This document shows, one piece after another, positions 34,301-43,270 of a stretch of 64,000 bases of DNA; within the stretch, counting starts at the first letter, position 1, and every line of letters starts with the position of its first letter. The stretch is taken from contig JACVZY010000010.1 in the NCBI GenBank assembly GCA_014654705.1, positions 26,290 to 90,289 on the forward strand, given 5' to 3'. A program made the translations under genes and the position numbers. The notes beneath the pieces were generated by a model. The model was not told the origin of the DNA. It made no database searches and worked only from the letters and a program-made list of their open reading frames with translations. This DNA comes from Ignavibacteria bacterium (lineage in GTDB: Bacteria; Bacteroidota; Ignavibacteria; Kapaibacteriales; UBA4661).

Positions 34301-34329
34301 TTGACTCTTTGATTAAAAAAAAGTAGATT
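34301..34329 (+). promoter_or_regulatory. Candidate sigma70-like promoter for the porin gene
   Basis: TTGACT (34301-34306), a 17-base spacer and TAGATT (34324-34329), 57 bases before the ATG at 34387, in an AT-rich intergenic stretch. Organisms of this group often use other promoter consensus sequences, so this is only a candidate. Confidence 0.4.
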
Positions 34330-34386
34330 GCGCCAATTAAAAGCTAAAAATTTTAGTATTTTTCACTATCTTAGGACATTATACTT

Positions 34387-35502
34387 ATGACACAATTGCA
34401 ACAATTTTGTTCTCGCATTCTTTGTGTAGCACTTGTAAGTATTGCTTTTACTGCGTACACAGGCTTTGCACAAGATAAAAAACCAACGCCACCCGTTATC
34501 ACGTTTTCCGGCTATGTGGATACATACTACGCTTTTGATAATGATATTACCGCTCTTCCTAATCAGCCTGCCGGTGCACGGCAGTTCTCATTTTTGGGCT
34601 ATGTACGAAATCAATTTAATCTCAATACCGCTCAACTGACCGGTACAGTCGTGCATGATGACTATCGGGCAGCCCTGACGATTGCTTACGGGGATTTGCG
34701 TAATTCCGCATACGTGCCTCTCACACGATTCAACACGCTCCAACAAGCAAATGGTGGATTCCGCCTTGTGGATAAACTCTGGATTGATGGGGGATTTTTT
34801 ATGACTCACATCGGCGGTGAGAGCCTTTTGCCCAAAGATAATTGGTTCACCCTCTATTCATTTGCTACCACCAACGAGCCTTTCTATCAAGCCGGTGTAC
34901 GACTTTCATATGAAGGCAGCCTTGTGCAAGCGCAATTGCATTTGCTCAATGGCTATGGTATCTTTGAAGACAACAATGATTCCAAATCTATTGGTTGGTT
35001 TTTAGGCTTTACGCCATCCTCCCAATTTACCGCTCTGATTTCCGGCATCGCCGGTAACGAGCAGCCCGCCGGTTCGCCCGCCGCCACACGCATCTACAAC
35101 GATCTCGTGCTAACATATCAGCCAACAGACGCCTTAACTATTCGTGCGGAGGCTGACTTAGGCTTAGAAGAAATTCCAACCCTGAACCGTCAGTATGGCT
35201 CATATTTGGCAAGTTTCATTGCATTACGATATGCGATTATATCGAATGTTTTTGTATCAGGGCGCTTTGAATATGTCGCTAACGCGAATGGTAGCAACGG
35301 AGATATTGGCATCATTACCAGTGCACTTCGGGGAACCGGCTACTCAGCATCGGTAGAATATCGTCCCATTGCAAATTCATACATACGCGCTGAGGTGCGT
35401 GCGCTGCAATTTGACAATCAATACACACTCTTCACCGATGCAAGTAATCGCCCCACCAGCTCGCGCTTAGAAGGTGTGGTAAGTCTTGGTGTTTGGTTCT
35501 AA
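34387..35502 (+). CDS. Outer-membrane porin of the BBP2/OmpL-like type
   Basis: A 371-residue barrel protein. A signal peptide (MTQLQQFCSRILCVALVSIAFTAYTGFAQ) is followed by the family opening ITFSGYVDTYYAFDND and a run of amphipathic strands such as FQLNTAQLTGTVVHD-like and FVSGRFEYVANAN segments, ending LEGVVSLGVWF with C-terminal Phe. This matches the putative beta-barrel porin-2 group, thought to allow diffusion of small solutes. It has its own candidate promoter and terminator and so is probably a single-gene unit. Substrate preference is unknown. Confidence 0.82.
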   Translation: MTQLQQFCSRILCVALVSIAFTAYTGFAQDKKPTPPVITFSGYVDTYYAFDNDITALPNQPAGARQFSFLGYVRNQFNLNTAQLTGTVVHDDYRAALTIAYGDLRNSAYVPLTRFNTLQQANGGFRLVDKLWIDGGFFMTHIGGESLLPKDNWFTLYSFATTNEPFYQAGVRLSYEGSLVQAQLHLLNGYGIFEDNNDSKSIGWFLGFTPSSQFTALISGIAGNEQPAGSPAATRIYNDLVLTYQPTDALTIRAEADLGLEEIPTLNRQYGSYLASFIALRYAIISNVFVSGRFEYVANANGSNGDIGIITSALRGTGYSASVEYRPIANSYIRAEVRALQFDNQYTLFTDASNRPTSSRLEGVVSLGVWF

Positions 35503-35525
35503 AACTCTTCTTCTTACGGTAAACA

Positions 35526-35564
35526 AAAAAGGTGTCGTTTGCTTTATGCGAACCACACCTTTTT
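35526..35564. terminator. Bidirectional terminator (porin / htrA)
   Basis: AAAAAGGTGT (35526-35535) with ACACCTTTTT (35555-35564), flanked by A and T runs, between the convergent porin and HtrA genes. Confidence 0.8.
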
Positions 35565-35584
35565 GCTATAATCTTTGCTGTACT

Positions 35585-36853
35585 CTATTTCTTACGAGGC
35601 TCCAGCGTAAGCTGTTTTGTCATAGTTTTGTCGCCACGTTGAATTGTGAGTGATAATTTCTGTCCCGCAATCCCGTCATTGATAACGGTCAGAACGTCAT
35701 TTTCACGGCGAATTTTCTGCCCTTCGATTTCTACAATCATATCACCCGGCTCGAACCCTGCCTTCTCTGCCGTAGAGCCGTAGGCAATCTCACTGATAAC
35801 AACGCCCTGCACTTTTTTGAGGTCAAGATATTTCGCTATGCGTTCGTCCACCTGCTGCACACGAAGACCTGCGTTAAAATCTCGATTGATAGAACCGTCG
35901 CGCTTCAGCAAGTCCATAATTTTGCGAACACGATTCGCCGGTATGGCAAAGCCAATACCAATGCTCCCTGCACCGGAACCATTCTGTGCTGTGGAATAGA
36001 TAATAGTGTTCATCGCAATCACCTCACCAAGCGAGTTTACAAGCGGTCCACCAGAATTGCCGGAACTAATCGCTGCATCGGTCTGAATCATACCACGATA
36101 CACACGCCCCTCCTGCACCATGTTCACACCCGAATTGCTGACTACGCCAACGGTAATTGTTGGTTTTGCATTAACGTCAAAAAGACCGAATGGATTTCCC
36201 AAAGCAATTACCCACTCGCCAATAACAATATCTTCGGAGTTGGCAAAACGGAGCGCCGGAAAAGTAATACCTTTCGCGCTTTCGTCCTCAATCTTGAGCA
36301 AGGCGACATCACTTGTGCGGTCAGTGCCGATGAGTTTTGCGTTGTATTTTTCGCCGCTTGTGAGCGTAACCACAATTTTGGAAGCATGACCGGCAACGTG
36401 GTCATTGGTGAGAATATATCCATCTTGTGAAACAAGGAAACCTGACCCCAAGCCTGCTACCTCTTGGCGGTACGTCTGCGGCTGCGCTCTTTGCCCGAAA
36501 TACTGTCCGAAAAAAGGGTCATTGAAAAAGCCGGCAAAGGGATCATGCACCTGATATTCGCGGACTTCCACAACGTTGATACCAACAATTGATGGGCTGC
36601 ATTGACTTACGGCTCGCGTAATGGCATTGCGACGCGAATTGGTAATATCTTGCTGTGCTGCTTGTAATTCTTCGGCAGAAGCAGGTTTCGTATCGGTACT
36701 GCTTGCTTCGTTCTCAGTTTTTGAAGATGTATTATCCGAACGATTGACAAATGCGCTAAAGCGTGATTGTAATGCAGAAGACGAGTAGAGCGCAGCACCA
36801 CTTACGGCTACAAACGCTGTAATGATAAGGAGTTTGGACTTCATAGACATCAA
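35585..36853 (-). CDS. Do-like periplasmic serine protease (HtrA/DegP family)
   Basis: A 422-residue trypsin-fold protease with one PDZ domain. The signal/anchor is at the N-terminus. The triad is His152 (LTNDHVAG), Asp182 (RTSDVALLKI) and Ser267 (SSGNSGGPLV). The PDZ domain covers about 325-410 (VISEIAYGSTAEKAGFEPGDMIVEIEGQKI). With a single PDZ it is closer in layout to DegS than to the two-PDZ DegP; it likely degrades misfolded envelope proteins or senses them. A phenylalanine/glutamine-rich loop (DPFAGFFNDPFFGQYFGQ) precedes the catalytic His, as in many Do proteases. The precise start among MMSMKSK is uncertain. Confidence 0.92.
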   Translation of the reverse strand: MMSMKSKLLIITAFVAVSGAALYSSSALQSRFSAFVNRSDNTSSKTENEASSTDTKPASAEELQAAQQDITNSRRNAITRAVSQCSPSIVGINVVEVREYQVHDPFAGFFNDPFFGQYFGQRAQPQTYRQEVAGLGSGFLVSQDGYILTNDHVAGHASKIVVTLTSGEKYNAKLIGTDRTSDVALLKIEDESAKGITFPALRFANSEDIVIGEWVIALGNPFGLFDVNAKPTITVGVVSNSGVNMVQEGRVYRGMIQTDAAISSGNSGGPLVNSLGEVIAMNTIIYSTAQNGSGAGSIGIGFAIPANRVRKIMDLLKRDGSINRDFNAGLRVQQVDERIAKYLDLKKVQGVVISEIAYGSTAEKAGFEPGDMIVEIEGQKIRRENDVLTVINDGIAGQKLSLTIQRGDKTMTKQLTLEPRKK

Positions 36854-36945
36854 TACAATTTGGTGGAATATAAAAAATAGTTACTGCAAATTTACGGTAG
36901 GAAGTACATCCAACAAAATATTGAAAGGAAAATTGTTGCCCAGAC

Positions 36946-36994
36946 AAAAAAATCCCCGTGCAAAATCGCTTGACAAAAGCGTGCTACACAGGGA
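36946..36994 (-). terminator. Terminator after the LTxxQ gene
   Basis: Stem TCCCTGTG / CACGGGGA (36987-36994 with 36953-36960, one G-T pair) followed on the minus strand by T7 (A run at 36946-36952). Confidence 0.7.
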
Positions 36995-37049
36995 AATTTT
37001 TGCTTAATTCTGCTTGCTTTCTCTTGCATACAATGCACTCAAAAGCAAT

Positions 37050-37532
37050 TTATTTATCAGCTTTTCTCTCTTTGCGGTGACTCATGCGTGCTTCCATTTT
37101 CGCCTTCATTTTGCCACGCATTTCCTCGAATTTCTTTTGTTGGTCTGCCGTCAGAACAGCACTGATTTCTTTGTCAGTGGTTTCCATAGCAGTCTTCATT
37201 GCTTCCGCAGCAGCTTTACGGTCGCCTTTTTTCTCTTCCGTGATCTTCCGTCCTTGCTGCGCACCGTTGAGAATAATGGGTTGAATTTTGCTAACCTGCT
37301 CGTCAGTCAGTTTTAGTGCTTTTTTCAGATGATTTGTTCGGCGCTCCGCCATTTTCTCCGGCGCTATGCGCGGACCTTTTCCGGGAGGCGGTACCGGAGG
37401 TTGTGCCAAAAGACTGGTTGCGATAAGTACAAGCCCCGTCAGAACAAGCACGGCTGCCGACAGTGTGTGGCGAAGCGTCTGTGCCGGTGCTGCGCTGGCA
37501 TCAACGCTGGTGGAATTGATGTTGGTTTTCAT
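37050..37532 (-). CDS. LTxxQ-motif periplasmic protein (Spy/CpxP-like)
   Basis: A 160-residue exported helical protein. After a signal segment (AAVLVLTGLVLIATSLLAQ) comes a Pro-rich stretch, then helices bearing two LTxxQ motifs, LTDEQ and LTADQ, spaced about 50 residues apart, and a very basic C-terminus (MKAKMEARMSHRKERKADK). Spy and CpxP, the characterised relatives, are envelope-stress chaperones or regulators. It lies between the HtrA protease and glycogen synthase genes on the same strand as HtrA, but with its own terminator. A compound palindrome 45-88 bases before its start may control it. Confidence 0.75.
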   Translation of the reverse strand: MKTNINSTSVDASAAPAQTLRHTLSAAVLVLTGLVLIATSLLAQPPVPPPGKGPRIAPEKMAERRTNHLKKALKLTDEQVSKIQPIILNGAQQGRKITEEKKGDRKAAAEAMKTAMETTDKEISAVLTADQQKKFEEMRGKMKAKMEARMSHRKERKADK

Positions 37533-37576
37533 GACGAAAACTCCCTTAAAAAATGAAAAAAACTAGAGGTAATTGC

Positions 37577-37620
37577 TGCAACGTTTTTTCGTTTCTCTAC
37601 CCTCAGGGTAGAGCGTTGCA
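37577..37620. promoter_or_regulatory. Compound (two-tier) palindrome in the LTxxQ leader
   Basis: Inner perfect hairpin CTCTACCC-TCA-GGGTAGAG (37595-37613) nested in an outer pair TGCAACG (37577-37583) and CGTTGCA (37614-37620), with an unpaired TTTTTTCGTTT on one side only. Its place 45-88 bases upstream of the start suggests an operator or a 5' RNA structure. Confidence 0.5.
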
Positions 37621-37900
37621 TTGTGGAATTGATAATGAGAGTTTTGTTAGTAGGCAGAAGTTTAGTAGTCAGCTGTTAAAGTTTTGTTAAAATATTGGTG
37701 CTAGCATCTTTTCAGGTAGTCAAGAAACTGCCTCGGTTTACAACGCAAGATTTGAAGCAGTCTTTAGAACAGTGAGTTTCGACTCTCGCCCGAAGAGCAA
37801 GGAACTGAAGTCACCTTGTTTTTCATGTGATTGCCCATTCGGTACAATAATCGTTTCCAACTAAAATCATTGAGGCACAATCTTTCTTACGACGAGAGTA

Positions 37901-37940
37901 AAAAACGAAAAAGCCTGATGGCAAGTAGCAATCAGGCTTT
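37901..37940 (-). terminator. Terminator after glgA
   Basis: AAAGCCTGAT (37910-37919) pairs with ATCAGGCTTT (37931-37940); in the minus direction it is followed by TTCGTTTTT. Confidence 0.8.
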
Positions 37941-37956
37941 CCGGAATAAATTCATC

Positions 37957-39432
37957 TCAATATGGAATTTTCTCTTGTGCCCAATAGAATACGTCAATAT
38001 AGCGTTGAGCGCAGAGAAGCGACGAGTGATTCGCCATCATGCCGTTTTTCACAAGCCGCAGCCAGTGTTCTTTTTGGAAATATGTTTCGATAGCGCGGTG
38101 AACAGCATAGCCCATTTCTCCGGCATTGTAGTCGTCGAAGACAAAACCATTGCCCTCGCCGCTATATTTGTTGTACTCGCTGATAGTGTCTGCCAAGCCA
38201 CCGACATTACGTACCACAGGCACAGTACCGTATTTGAGGCTATACATCTGGTTCAAGCCGCACGGCTCAAAGAGCGAGGGCATGAGATAGATGTCCGAGG
38301 CAGCCTCCACTCGATGCGAAAGGTTGTCGTTGTAGCCGATATAAATGAGCGCACGATTGCCATATTTTTGGCGAATGGAGCGGAAATAATTCTCATACTG
38401 TTCAGCACCGGAGCCAAGCAGAGCAAAGCGCACGGGGTAGTTTTGCAGAATACCTTCCAGTGCATTTTCCACAAGTGGAATGCCTTTTTGGTCAGTCAGG
38501 CGCGTAACCATGCCGATAATGGGCATATCGTCGTGCATTTCATTGTCGCTTACGCCCCAGTCTTTCAGAAAGCGATATTTATTCATCATTTTGCCGTCCA
38601 ACTGATTCACCGAATACGGAGCGTAAATTTTATCATCCACCTCGGGATTCCAAACGCTGTAGTCCACGCCGTTCAGAATACCGATAAAATCTCCCGCACG
38701 AGCATTAACAATGCTTTGCAATCCATAGCCTTCCTTTGTATAGCGCACCTCATCAGCATAACGCGGGCTTACGGTCGTGATTTTGTCTGCAAAGAAAATC
38801 CCGATTTGCATGGAATTGACTGCGCCATGCGACTCGAACCACGAACCACGGTAAAATTCATTCATCGAAAAGCCTGCAAACGGCATGGCACGGCGCGGGT
38901 CGAACTGTCCTTGGAATACCATGTTGTGAATGGCATACACGCCCGCTGTCCGCCCAAAAAACTCCGTCATGCGGTAATGAATCTTGAGCATTGGCATCGT
39001 GAAGGCGGTGTGATAATCATTTGCAAAAATCACGTCGGGACGGAAATTCAGTACCTTTGCAGTCTCAAAGACCGCGCGGCAGAGAAAAATAAAGCGACGG
39101 TCGTTGTCGCCGAAACCCTCGGGATTGCCGTAGATACCCCAACGGTCGAAATAATCGGCATTTTCAAGGAAATAAACCGGCACATTTGTTCCGGGAAGCG
39201 TACCCTTCCAGAGACGGGCGTATTCAGTCCACCAGTCAATCGGCACCGGCACAACAATATCGGTGCGCTGGATATTCCATTTGTGAACGTCTATATTCGC
39301 GTATTTCGGCATAACGATAATGGCGTTATGACCAAGCTGCTCCCAGTCTTTCGGGAGCGCGCCGCACACGTCGCCAAGCCCCCCGACTTTGGCAAAGGGA
39401 AACACTTCAGCGGAAGTAAGCAAAATGTTCAT
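37957..39432 (-). CDS. glgA: Glycogen synthase (GT5, ADP-glucose)
   Basis: A 491-residue GT-B glycosyltransferase that extends alpha-1,4-glucan chains from ADP-glucose. The substrate-binding KVGGLGDV is at 15-22, the catalytic region IFANDYHTAFTMPML contains the conserved His, and the C-terminal lobe has GMVTRLTDQKGIPLV and SLFEPCGLNQMYSLKYGTVPVV with the conserved Glu. The N-terminal MNILLTSAEVFPFAKVGGL is the standard start. A plus-strand frame of 569 codons lies antisense over the gene and is judged spurious. fbaB lies upstream, separated by a hairpin. No other glycogen gene is in the window. Confidence 0.95.
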   Translation of the reverse strand: MNILLTSAEVFPFAKVGGLGDVCGALPKDWEQLGHNAIIVMPKYANIDVHKWNIQRTDIVVPVPIDWWTEYARLWKGTLPGTNVPVYFLENADYFDRWGIYGNPEGFGDNDRRFIFLCRAVFETAKVLNFRPDVIFANDYHTAFTMPMLKIHYRMTEFFGRTAGVYAIHNMVFQGQFDPRRAMPFAGFSMNEFYRGSWFESHGAVNSMQIGIFFADKITTVSPRYADEVRYTKEGYGLQSIVNARAGDFIGILNGVDYSVWNPEVDDKIYAPYSVNQLDGKMMNKYRFLKDWGVSDNEMHDDMPIIGMVTRLTDQKGIPLVENALEGILQNYPVRFALLGSGAEQYENYFRSIRQKYGNRALIYIGYNDNLSHRVEAASDIYLMPSLFEPCGLNQMYSLKYGTVPVVRNVGGLADTISEYNKYSGEGNGFVFDDYNAGEMGYAVHRAIETYFQKEHWLRLVKNGMMANHSSLLCAQRYIDVFYWAQEKIPY

Positions 39433-39532
39433 AGAGCGGAGGAAAGTAAGGTAAAAGGGGATTGCAGATATGAATGGTTACAGGGTGCACAAAGCAGTAT
39501 GAAAAACAGGATAAAAGCAGCGCAAATACAGA

Positions 39533-39565
39533 AGGTGTAGCCCATTAAGACAATAGGCTACACCT
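39533..39565 (-). terminator. Terminator-like hairpin between fbaB and glgA
   Basis: AGGTGTAGCC (39533-39542) with GGCTACACCT (39556-39565), a perfect 10-bp stem with a 13-base loop; weak T tract in the minus direction (TTCTGTATTT). Confidence 0.65.
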
Positions 39566-39584
39566 CAATCTGCTTGCATAGTCT

Positions 39585-40655
39585 TTAGGCAATCGTTACA
39601 TCATTGCACAAGTACACATCTTGAATGGCATTGAGCAATTTTACACCTTCAGCCATTGGGCGCTGGAATGCTTTTCGCCCGGAAATAAGCCCCATACCGC
39701 CGGCGCGTTTGTTCACAACGGCAGTCAAGGTTGCTTCCGAGAAGTCGTTGCTACCGGATGCACCGCCGCTATTGATAAGTCCCGTGCGCCCCATGTAGCA
39801 ATTTGCTACTTGATAGCGACAGAGGTCAATCGGGTGGTCGCTGCTAAGTTCGGTGTACATACGCTCGTCGAGTTTGCCATAACTGGAACTGCCCATATTG
39901 AGCGCCTTGTAGCCACCATTATTTTCCGGTAATTTTTGCTTGATGATGTCTGCTTGAATCGTTACGCCGAGATGGTTTGCTTGCCCCGTAAGGTCAGCAG
40001 AAACATGATAATCTTTATCGGACTTGAACGCATTATTACGAACATAGCACCAAAGAATCGTTCCCATACCGAATTCATGCGCTGCGGCGAATGCTTCGGA
40101 AACTTCCACAATCTGACGACCGCTTTCTGCCGAACCGAAATAAATCGTCGCGCCCACAGCAGCAGCTCCCATTTCGTAGCACTGTTTAATAGTGCCGTAC
40201 ATGATCTGGTCCGCTTTGTTGGGGTAGGTCAGAAGTTCATTGTGATTGATTTTGACCACAAATGGAATCTTGTGTGCATACGTACGAGACACTAAGCCAA
40301 GTACGCCGAAGGTGGAAGCAACAGCATTACAACCGCCTTCGATAGCGAGTTTAACGATATTTTCGGGGTCAAAATACGCCGGATTTTTTGCAAAGCTAGC
40401 GCCTGCGGAGTGCTCAATACCTTGGTCAACAGGCAAAATCGAGGTGTAACCTGTTCCGGCGAGGCGACCGGTGTCCGCAATCCATTGCAAATTGCGGAGG
40501 ACACGATTATTGCGGTCGGAACCGACAAACTCACGGCTCACGGCATCACCGCTCGGCAGGTGCAATTGGTCTTTACTGATGGTTTTGCTGGTGTGGTTCA
40601 GCAGAAAATCGGCTTTATCGCCCAAGTGTTGACGGATTTGGTCAATCATTGCCAT
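39585..40655 (-). CDS. fbaB: Class I fructose-bisphosphate aldolase (FbaB/DhnA type)
   Basis: A 356-residue archaeal-type class I aldolase that splits fructose 1,6-bisphosphate via a Schiff-base lysine. Family blocks are [43 protein letters not shown] and the C-terminal [16 protein letters not shown] phosphate-binding segment; the Schiff-base Lys is expected in the [11 protein letters not shown] strand. Length agrees with E. coli FbaB. The ATG at 40655 is supported by AAGGAG about a dozen bases upstream. It is a single-gene unit upstream of glgA on the same strand. Confidence 0.93.
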   Translation of the reverse strand: MAMIDQIRQHLGDKADFLLNHTSKTISKDQLHLPSGDAVSREFVGSDRNNRVLRNLQWIADTGRLAGTGYTSILPVDQGIEHSAGASFAKNPAYFDPENIVKLAIEGGCNAVASTFGVLGLVSRTYAHKIPFVVKINHNELLTYPNKADQIMYGTIKQCYEMGAAAVGATIYFGSAESGRQIVEVSEAFAAAHEFGMGTILWCYVRNNAFKSDKDYHVSADLTGQANHLGVTIQADIIKQKLPENNGGYKALNMGSSSYGKLDERMYTELSSDHPIDLCRYQVANCYMGRTGLINSGGASGSNDFSEATLTAVVNKRAGGMGLISGRKAFQRPMAEGVKLLNAIQDVYLCNDVTIA

Positions 40656-40773
40656 AGCGAAACACTCCTTACAGTGTAAATGTGAAAAAATGACGAAAAT
40701 GTAGTTTCAAAACTGGGGCAAAAATACGAAAAAGAAATGCCTTTGCTCAAGCAATTCTCTCAAATAGTTCAAT

Positions 40774-40930
40774 GCCCAATAATCGCAATGATTATCGGGC
40801 AGATGAATAATACCAATTTGAGCTGATTCGTGTTTACGACGTTGAGCTTAAGCCCACTCTTAACCAATTGAAGAAATGGAATGCACAAACGGAAGTTCGC
40901 AAAAAACACCCAATGTGCCGAACTTCCGTT
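40774..40930. other. Two hairpins in the 383-base gap downstream of the DUF6600 gene
   Basis: The gap 40656-41038 contains GCCCAATAATC/GATTATCGGGC (40774-40784 with 40790-40800, one mismatch) and a perfect 12-bp stem AACGGAAGTTCG/CGAACTTCCGTT (40888-40899 with 40919-40930). The latter is well placed to end transcription of the gene stopping at 41039, though it lacks a clear T tract. No gene is seen in the gap. Confidence 0.5.
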
Positions 40931-41038
40931 CGCACCCCCGACAACAAAATCCTTACATTGATGACCTTGGAATGCCCGGAGCCTGATTTACACTCGCCTG
41001 ATTGAAGGCTACACATCACGGATAGAATAGCTCTACGC

Positions 41039-42775
41039 CTAATCGTCGCCCTTTTTCTTTTGATAATTCTGCTGCTGTGGCGCAGGTGTCTTTTTTACCT
41101 CAGCGTCGTTACTTTTTTTCTGTTGTTCTTCTTTATGCCGTTGCTGTTCTTCCGCTTGTTTCTGGTAGCGTTGCTGTTCTTCCGCTTGTTTCTGGTAGCG
41201 TTGCTGTTCTTGTTTCTGTTGCTCTTGGCGCTTTTGCTGCTCTTCTGCTTGTTTCTGGTAGCGTTGTTGCTCTTGGCGTTGTTGCTGTTCTTGACGTTGC
41301 TGTTCTTGACGTTGTTGTTCTTGCGCTTGTTTCTGGTAGCGCTGTTGTTCTTGTTTCTGTTGTTCCTGACGTTGTTGCTCGTCTCGTTGCTGCTGTTCTT
41401 GTGATTGCTTTTGATAGCGTGTTGGCTCTTGCTGGCGTTGTTCTTCGCGCTGTTGCTCTTGTTGCGGAGGAGTAGTCTGCGGACTGCCAAAAGGACTACT
41501 CTTTGTGGTATTTCTCTCGCGTGGTTGCGGCTGCTCTACCTGCTTTGTGGGATTGGCTTTGGGTGTGCCGATGTCGTTTGGGGTCGTTGTATTACGGCGC
41601 TCATCCTCAATCGGCGTGGGCATCGGCGCAACTTTACCGCCGTTACCGGATTCGCCGCCAAGACCGTTCGGAGCAGATTTCCCGGAAGGCGCGGGGGTGA
41701 TAAAAGGACTACTTGCATCGCGGCTTTGGGTATTGGGGTTGTATGGATTACCTTTTGGCGATGCTAGATTGTCAGCATTTTCAGGTGTTTCATTCAGAAG
41801 AACATTTGCTTTGCCCGTTGTAGCCTGATTCGCCGGCGTTACATTTGCAGGTCGGAATGCTCTGCTTTGTGCTTTTCCCGTCGTTTCCGTTACATCAGGG
41901 CGATACATCGAAACGCTATTATCATCCACCGTCGAAACAGTAACCTTATTCAAATTTCGTAGCGAAAGCGGAATCACTTTGCCCGAATACCGCTCTACGT
42001 CCGTCATAGCGGGACCCGTGAAATAAGTGTTGTTATTGATAACCGTTGTATTGTTGATAATGGTGGTATTGTTAATAAACGTATTGACCTGTGAGTACGG
42101 CAGGCAGTGGTTCCAGATGTTGCGCTGGGTAAAATAGCGTCCCGGCACGACATTCCATGCCGACCAGTGATAATTTCCGCCGCGATAGCCATAGCCGATA
42201 TTCACGCCCGGCATCAGCGGTGCCCAGCAGTAATTGTTGTTCCAAAAGCGCCATTCTACCCACGCCGGACCCCAGACATTGCCCGGATGCCACACCCAAC
42301 CATAAAACGGGTCTAAGCGCCAACGCCCGTAGTGGAATGGTGCCCAGCCCCATACATAATCCGAAACCCATGTCCACGCATACTCCGTGTAAGCCCAACG
42401 CCCATTGTGCAAATAGGGTCGCCAGCCGGCATCAATACCGTAGGGGCGCCAAATGAAGCCGTATTCGCGGGTATCAATCCATTCACCAAAGGGAGAAAGT
42501 TCGTCGTAAAAAGTCTGAAAGGTGATTTGAGAATTGTACTGTGGAGTATTGCCATACTGTCCCGAACCATATTGCGGTTGCGAGTTGGGTTGCGGTACAT
42601 AACTTTGTGGCGGCACTTGCGATTGCGGCGTGTAGTAGGGCTGTTGCTGCTGCGGGGTGTTATTATACCCATAGCCGACGGAGCGATTGCGAAGTGATGA
42701 CTCATAGCTTACACATCCACCTGCAAGCACGATCAGAACGCACATCGGCACTATTGAATTCAAGAATCGTTTCAT
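41039..42775 (-). CDS. DUF6600-type WxxGRW lipoprotein with Gln-rich coiled tail
   Basis: A 578-residue predicted lipoprotein. The start at 42775 (MKRFLNSIVPMCVLIVLAGGC) gives a signal peptide with lipobox AGGC and a GAGGTG ribosome site; the frame is open a further 227 codons upstream but without a signal peptide. A Pro/Gln/Tyr linker is followed by the aromatic domain FYDELSPFGEWIDTREYGFIWRP with WRPYLHNGRWAYTEYAWTW and FHYGRWRLDPFYGWVWHPG, the repeated W-x-x-GRW-like pattern of the DUF6600 group. The last 150 residues are almost only Gln, Glu, Arg, Lys and Tyr in QKQAEEQQRY units, encoded by tandem DNA repeats. The function is unknown; an envelope scaffold is a guess. Confidence 0.8.
   Translation of the reverse strand: MKRFLNSIVPMCVLIVLAGGCVSYESSLRNRSVGYGYNNTPQQQQPYYTPQSQVPPQSYVPQPNSQPQYGSGQYGNTPQYNSQITFQTFYDELSPFGEWIDTREYGFIWRPYGIDAGWRPYLHNGRWAYTEYAWTWVSDYVWGWAPFHYGRWRLDPFYGWVWHPGNVWGPAWVEWRFWNNNYCWAPLMPGVNIGYGYRGGNYHWSAWNVVPGRYFTQRNIWNHCLPYSQVNTFINNTTIINNTTVINNNTYFTGPAMTDVERYSGKVIPLSLRNLNKVTVSTVDDNSVSMYRPDVTETTGKAQSRAFRPANVTPANQATTGKANVLLNETPENADNLASPKGNPYNPNTQSRDASSPFITPAPSGKSAPNGLGGESGNGGKVAPMPTPIEDERRNTTTPNDIGTPKANPTKQVEQPQPRERNTTKSSPFGSPQTTPPQQEQQREEQRQQEPTRYQKQSQEQQQRDEQQRQEQQKQEQQRYQKQAQEQQRQEQQRQEQQQRQEQQRYQKQAEEQQKRQEQQKQEQQRYQKQAEEQQRYQKQAEEQQRHKEEQQKKSNDAEVKKTPAPQQQNYQKKKGDD
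41130..41480. repeat. Tandem repeats encoding the Gln-rich tail
   Basis: Imperfect tandem repeats of 18-30 bases within the coding sequence; the clearest is a perfect 30-base unit repeated at 41141-41170 and 41171-41200 with a partial third copy. Prone to length change. Confidence 0.85.
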
Positions 42776-43270
42776 CACATCACCTCTGTAAAAAATAATA
42801 ATCCCATTGGGGAAATGGAGAGTTTGTTTGACCTGTACCACAATTTCGACAACATTTTGTGTACTTCGGTTTAATAGCATAAAGCCTTCCGCTAAAAAAA
42901 CGTTACAGCCCAAATAATTACGCCGAAACTGCATGACTTTGCTCGGGTCTTTTGTCAGAGAACGTCGAATGGCGCGGATTGAGCGGGTAAAGAGGGATTT
43001 ATTTCTGATGACAGAGCGAATAAGCGAATAAGCCAAGTATCCGTCCACATCTTTTTCGTCAAGAATCCGCCAGTCTCTGCTCAATCCGCTCTGTCCGCGC
43101 TCACCATACAACCGAAGTCTGAACAGATGCACGAAACTACAATAAAATTGAGATTTTACCCGCATGAACGGGACGTGCTCCAAAATTTGGTACGGATTTT
43201 TTGAGCATGGTTTTTGCATGGCTTCATTGCGTATCACTCCACTTTGTTCTTGTTTCCCATTGTATGACCG
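42776..43270. other. Divergent intergenic region with a long stop-free minus-strand frame
   Basis: About 495 bases between the DUF6600 gene and the divergent subtilase gene. The minus strand stays open in the DUF6600 frame through the whole region, but its translation shows no recognisable domain. A 10-bp inverted repeat CGGATTGAGC/GCTCAATCCG lies near 42977 and 43080. No promoter could be assigned. Confidence 0.4.

Larger units (their letters stand above)
37533..37956. other. Intergenic region between LTxxQ gene and glgA
   Basis: About 420 bases. It holds the compound palindrome at 37577-37620 in the leader of the LTxxQ gene and the glgA terminator at 37901-37940. The middle (37625-37895) shows no gene or clear signal. 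Confidence 0.55.

Noticed and set aside
37831..39540. A 569-codon plus-strand open frame
   Set aside because: It lies wholly antisense to glgA, which has all family motifs; the plus-strand translation resembles no protein and has no signal or start context.
41130..41480. CRISPR-like array
   Set aside because: The repeats are contiguous, in frame and encode a Gln-rich tail; there are no unique spacers and no cas genes.
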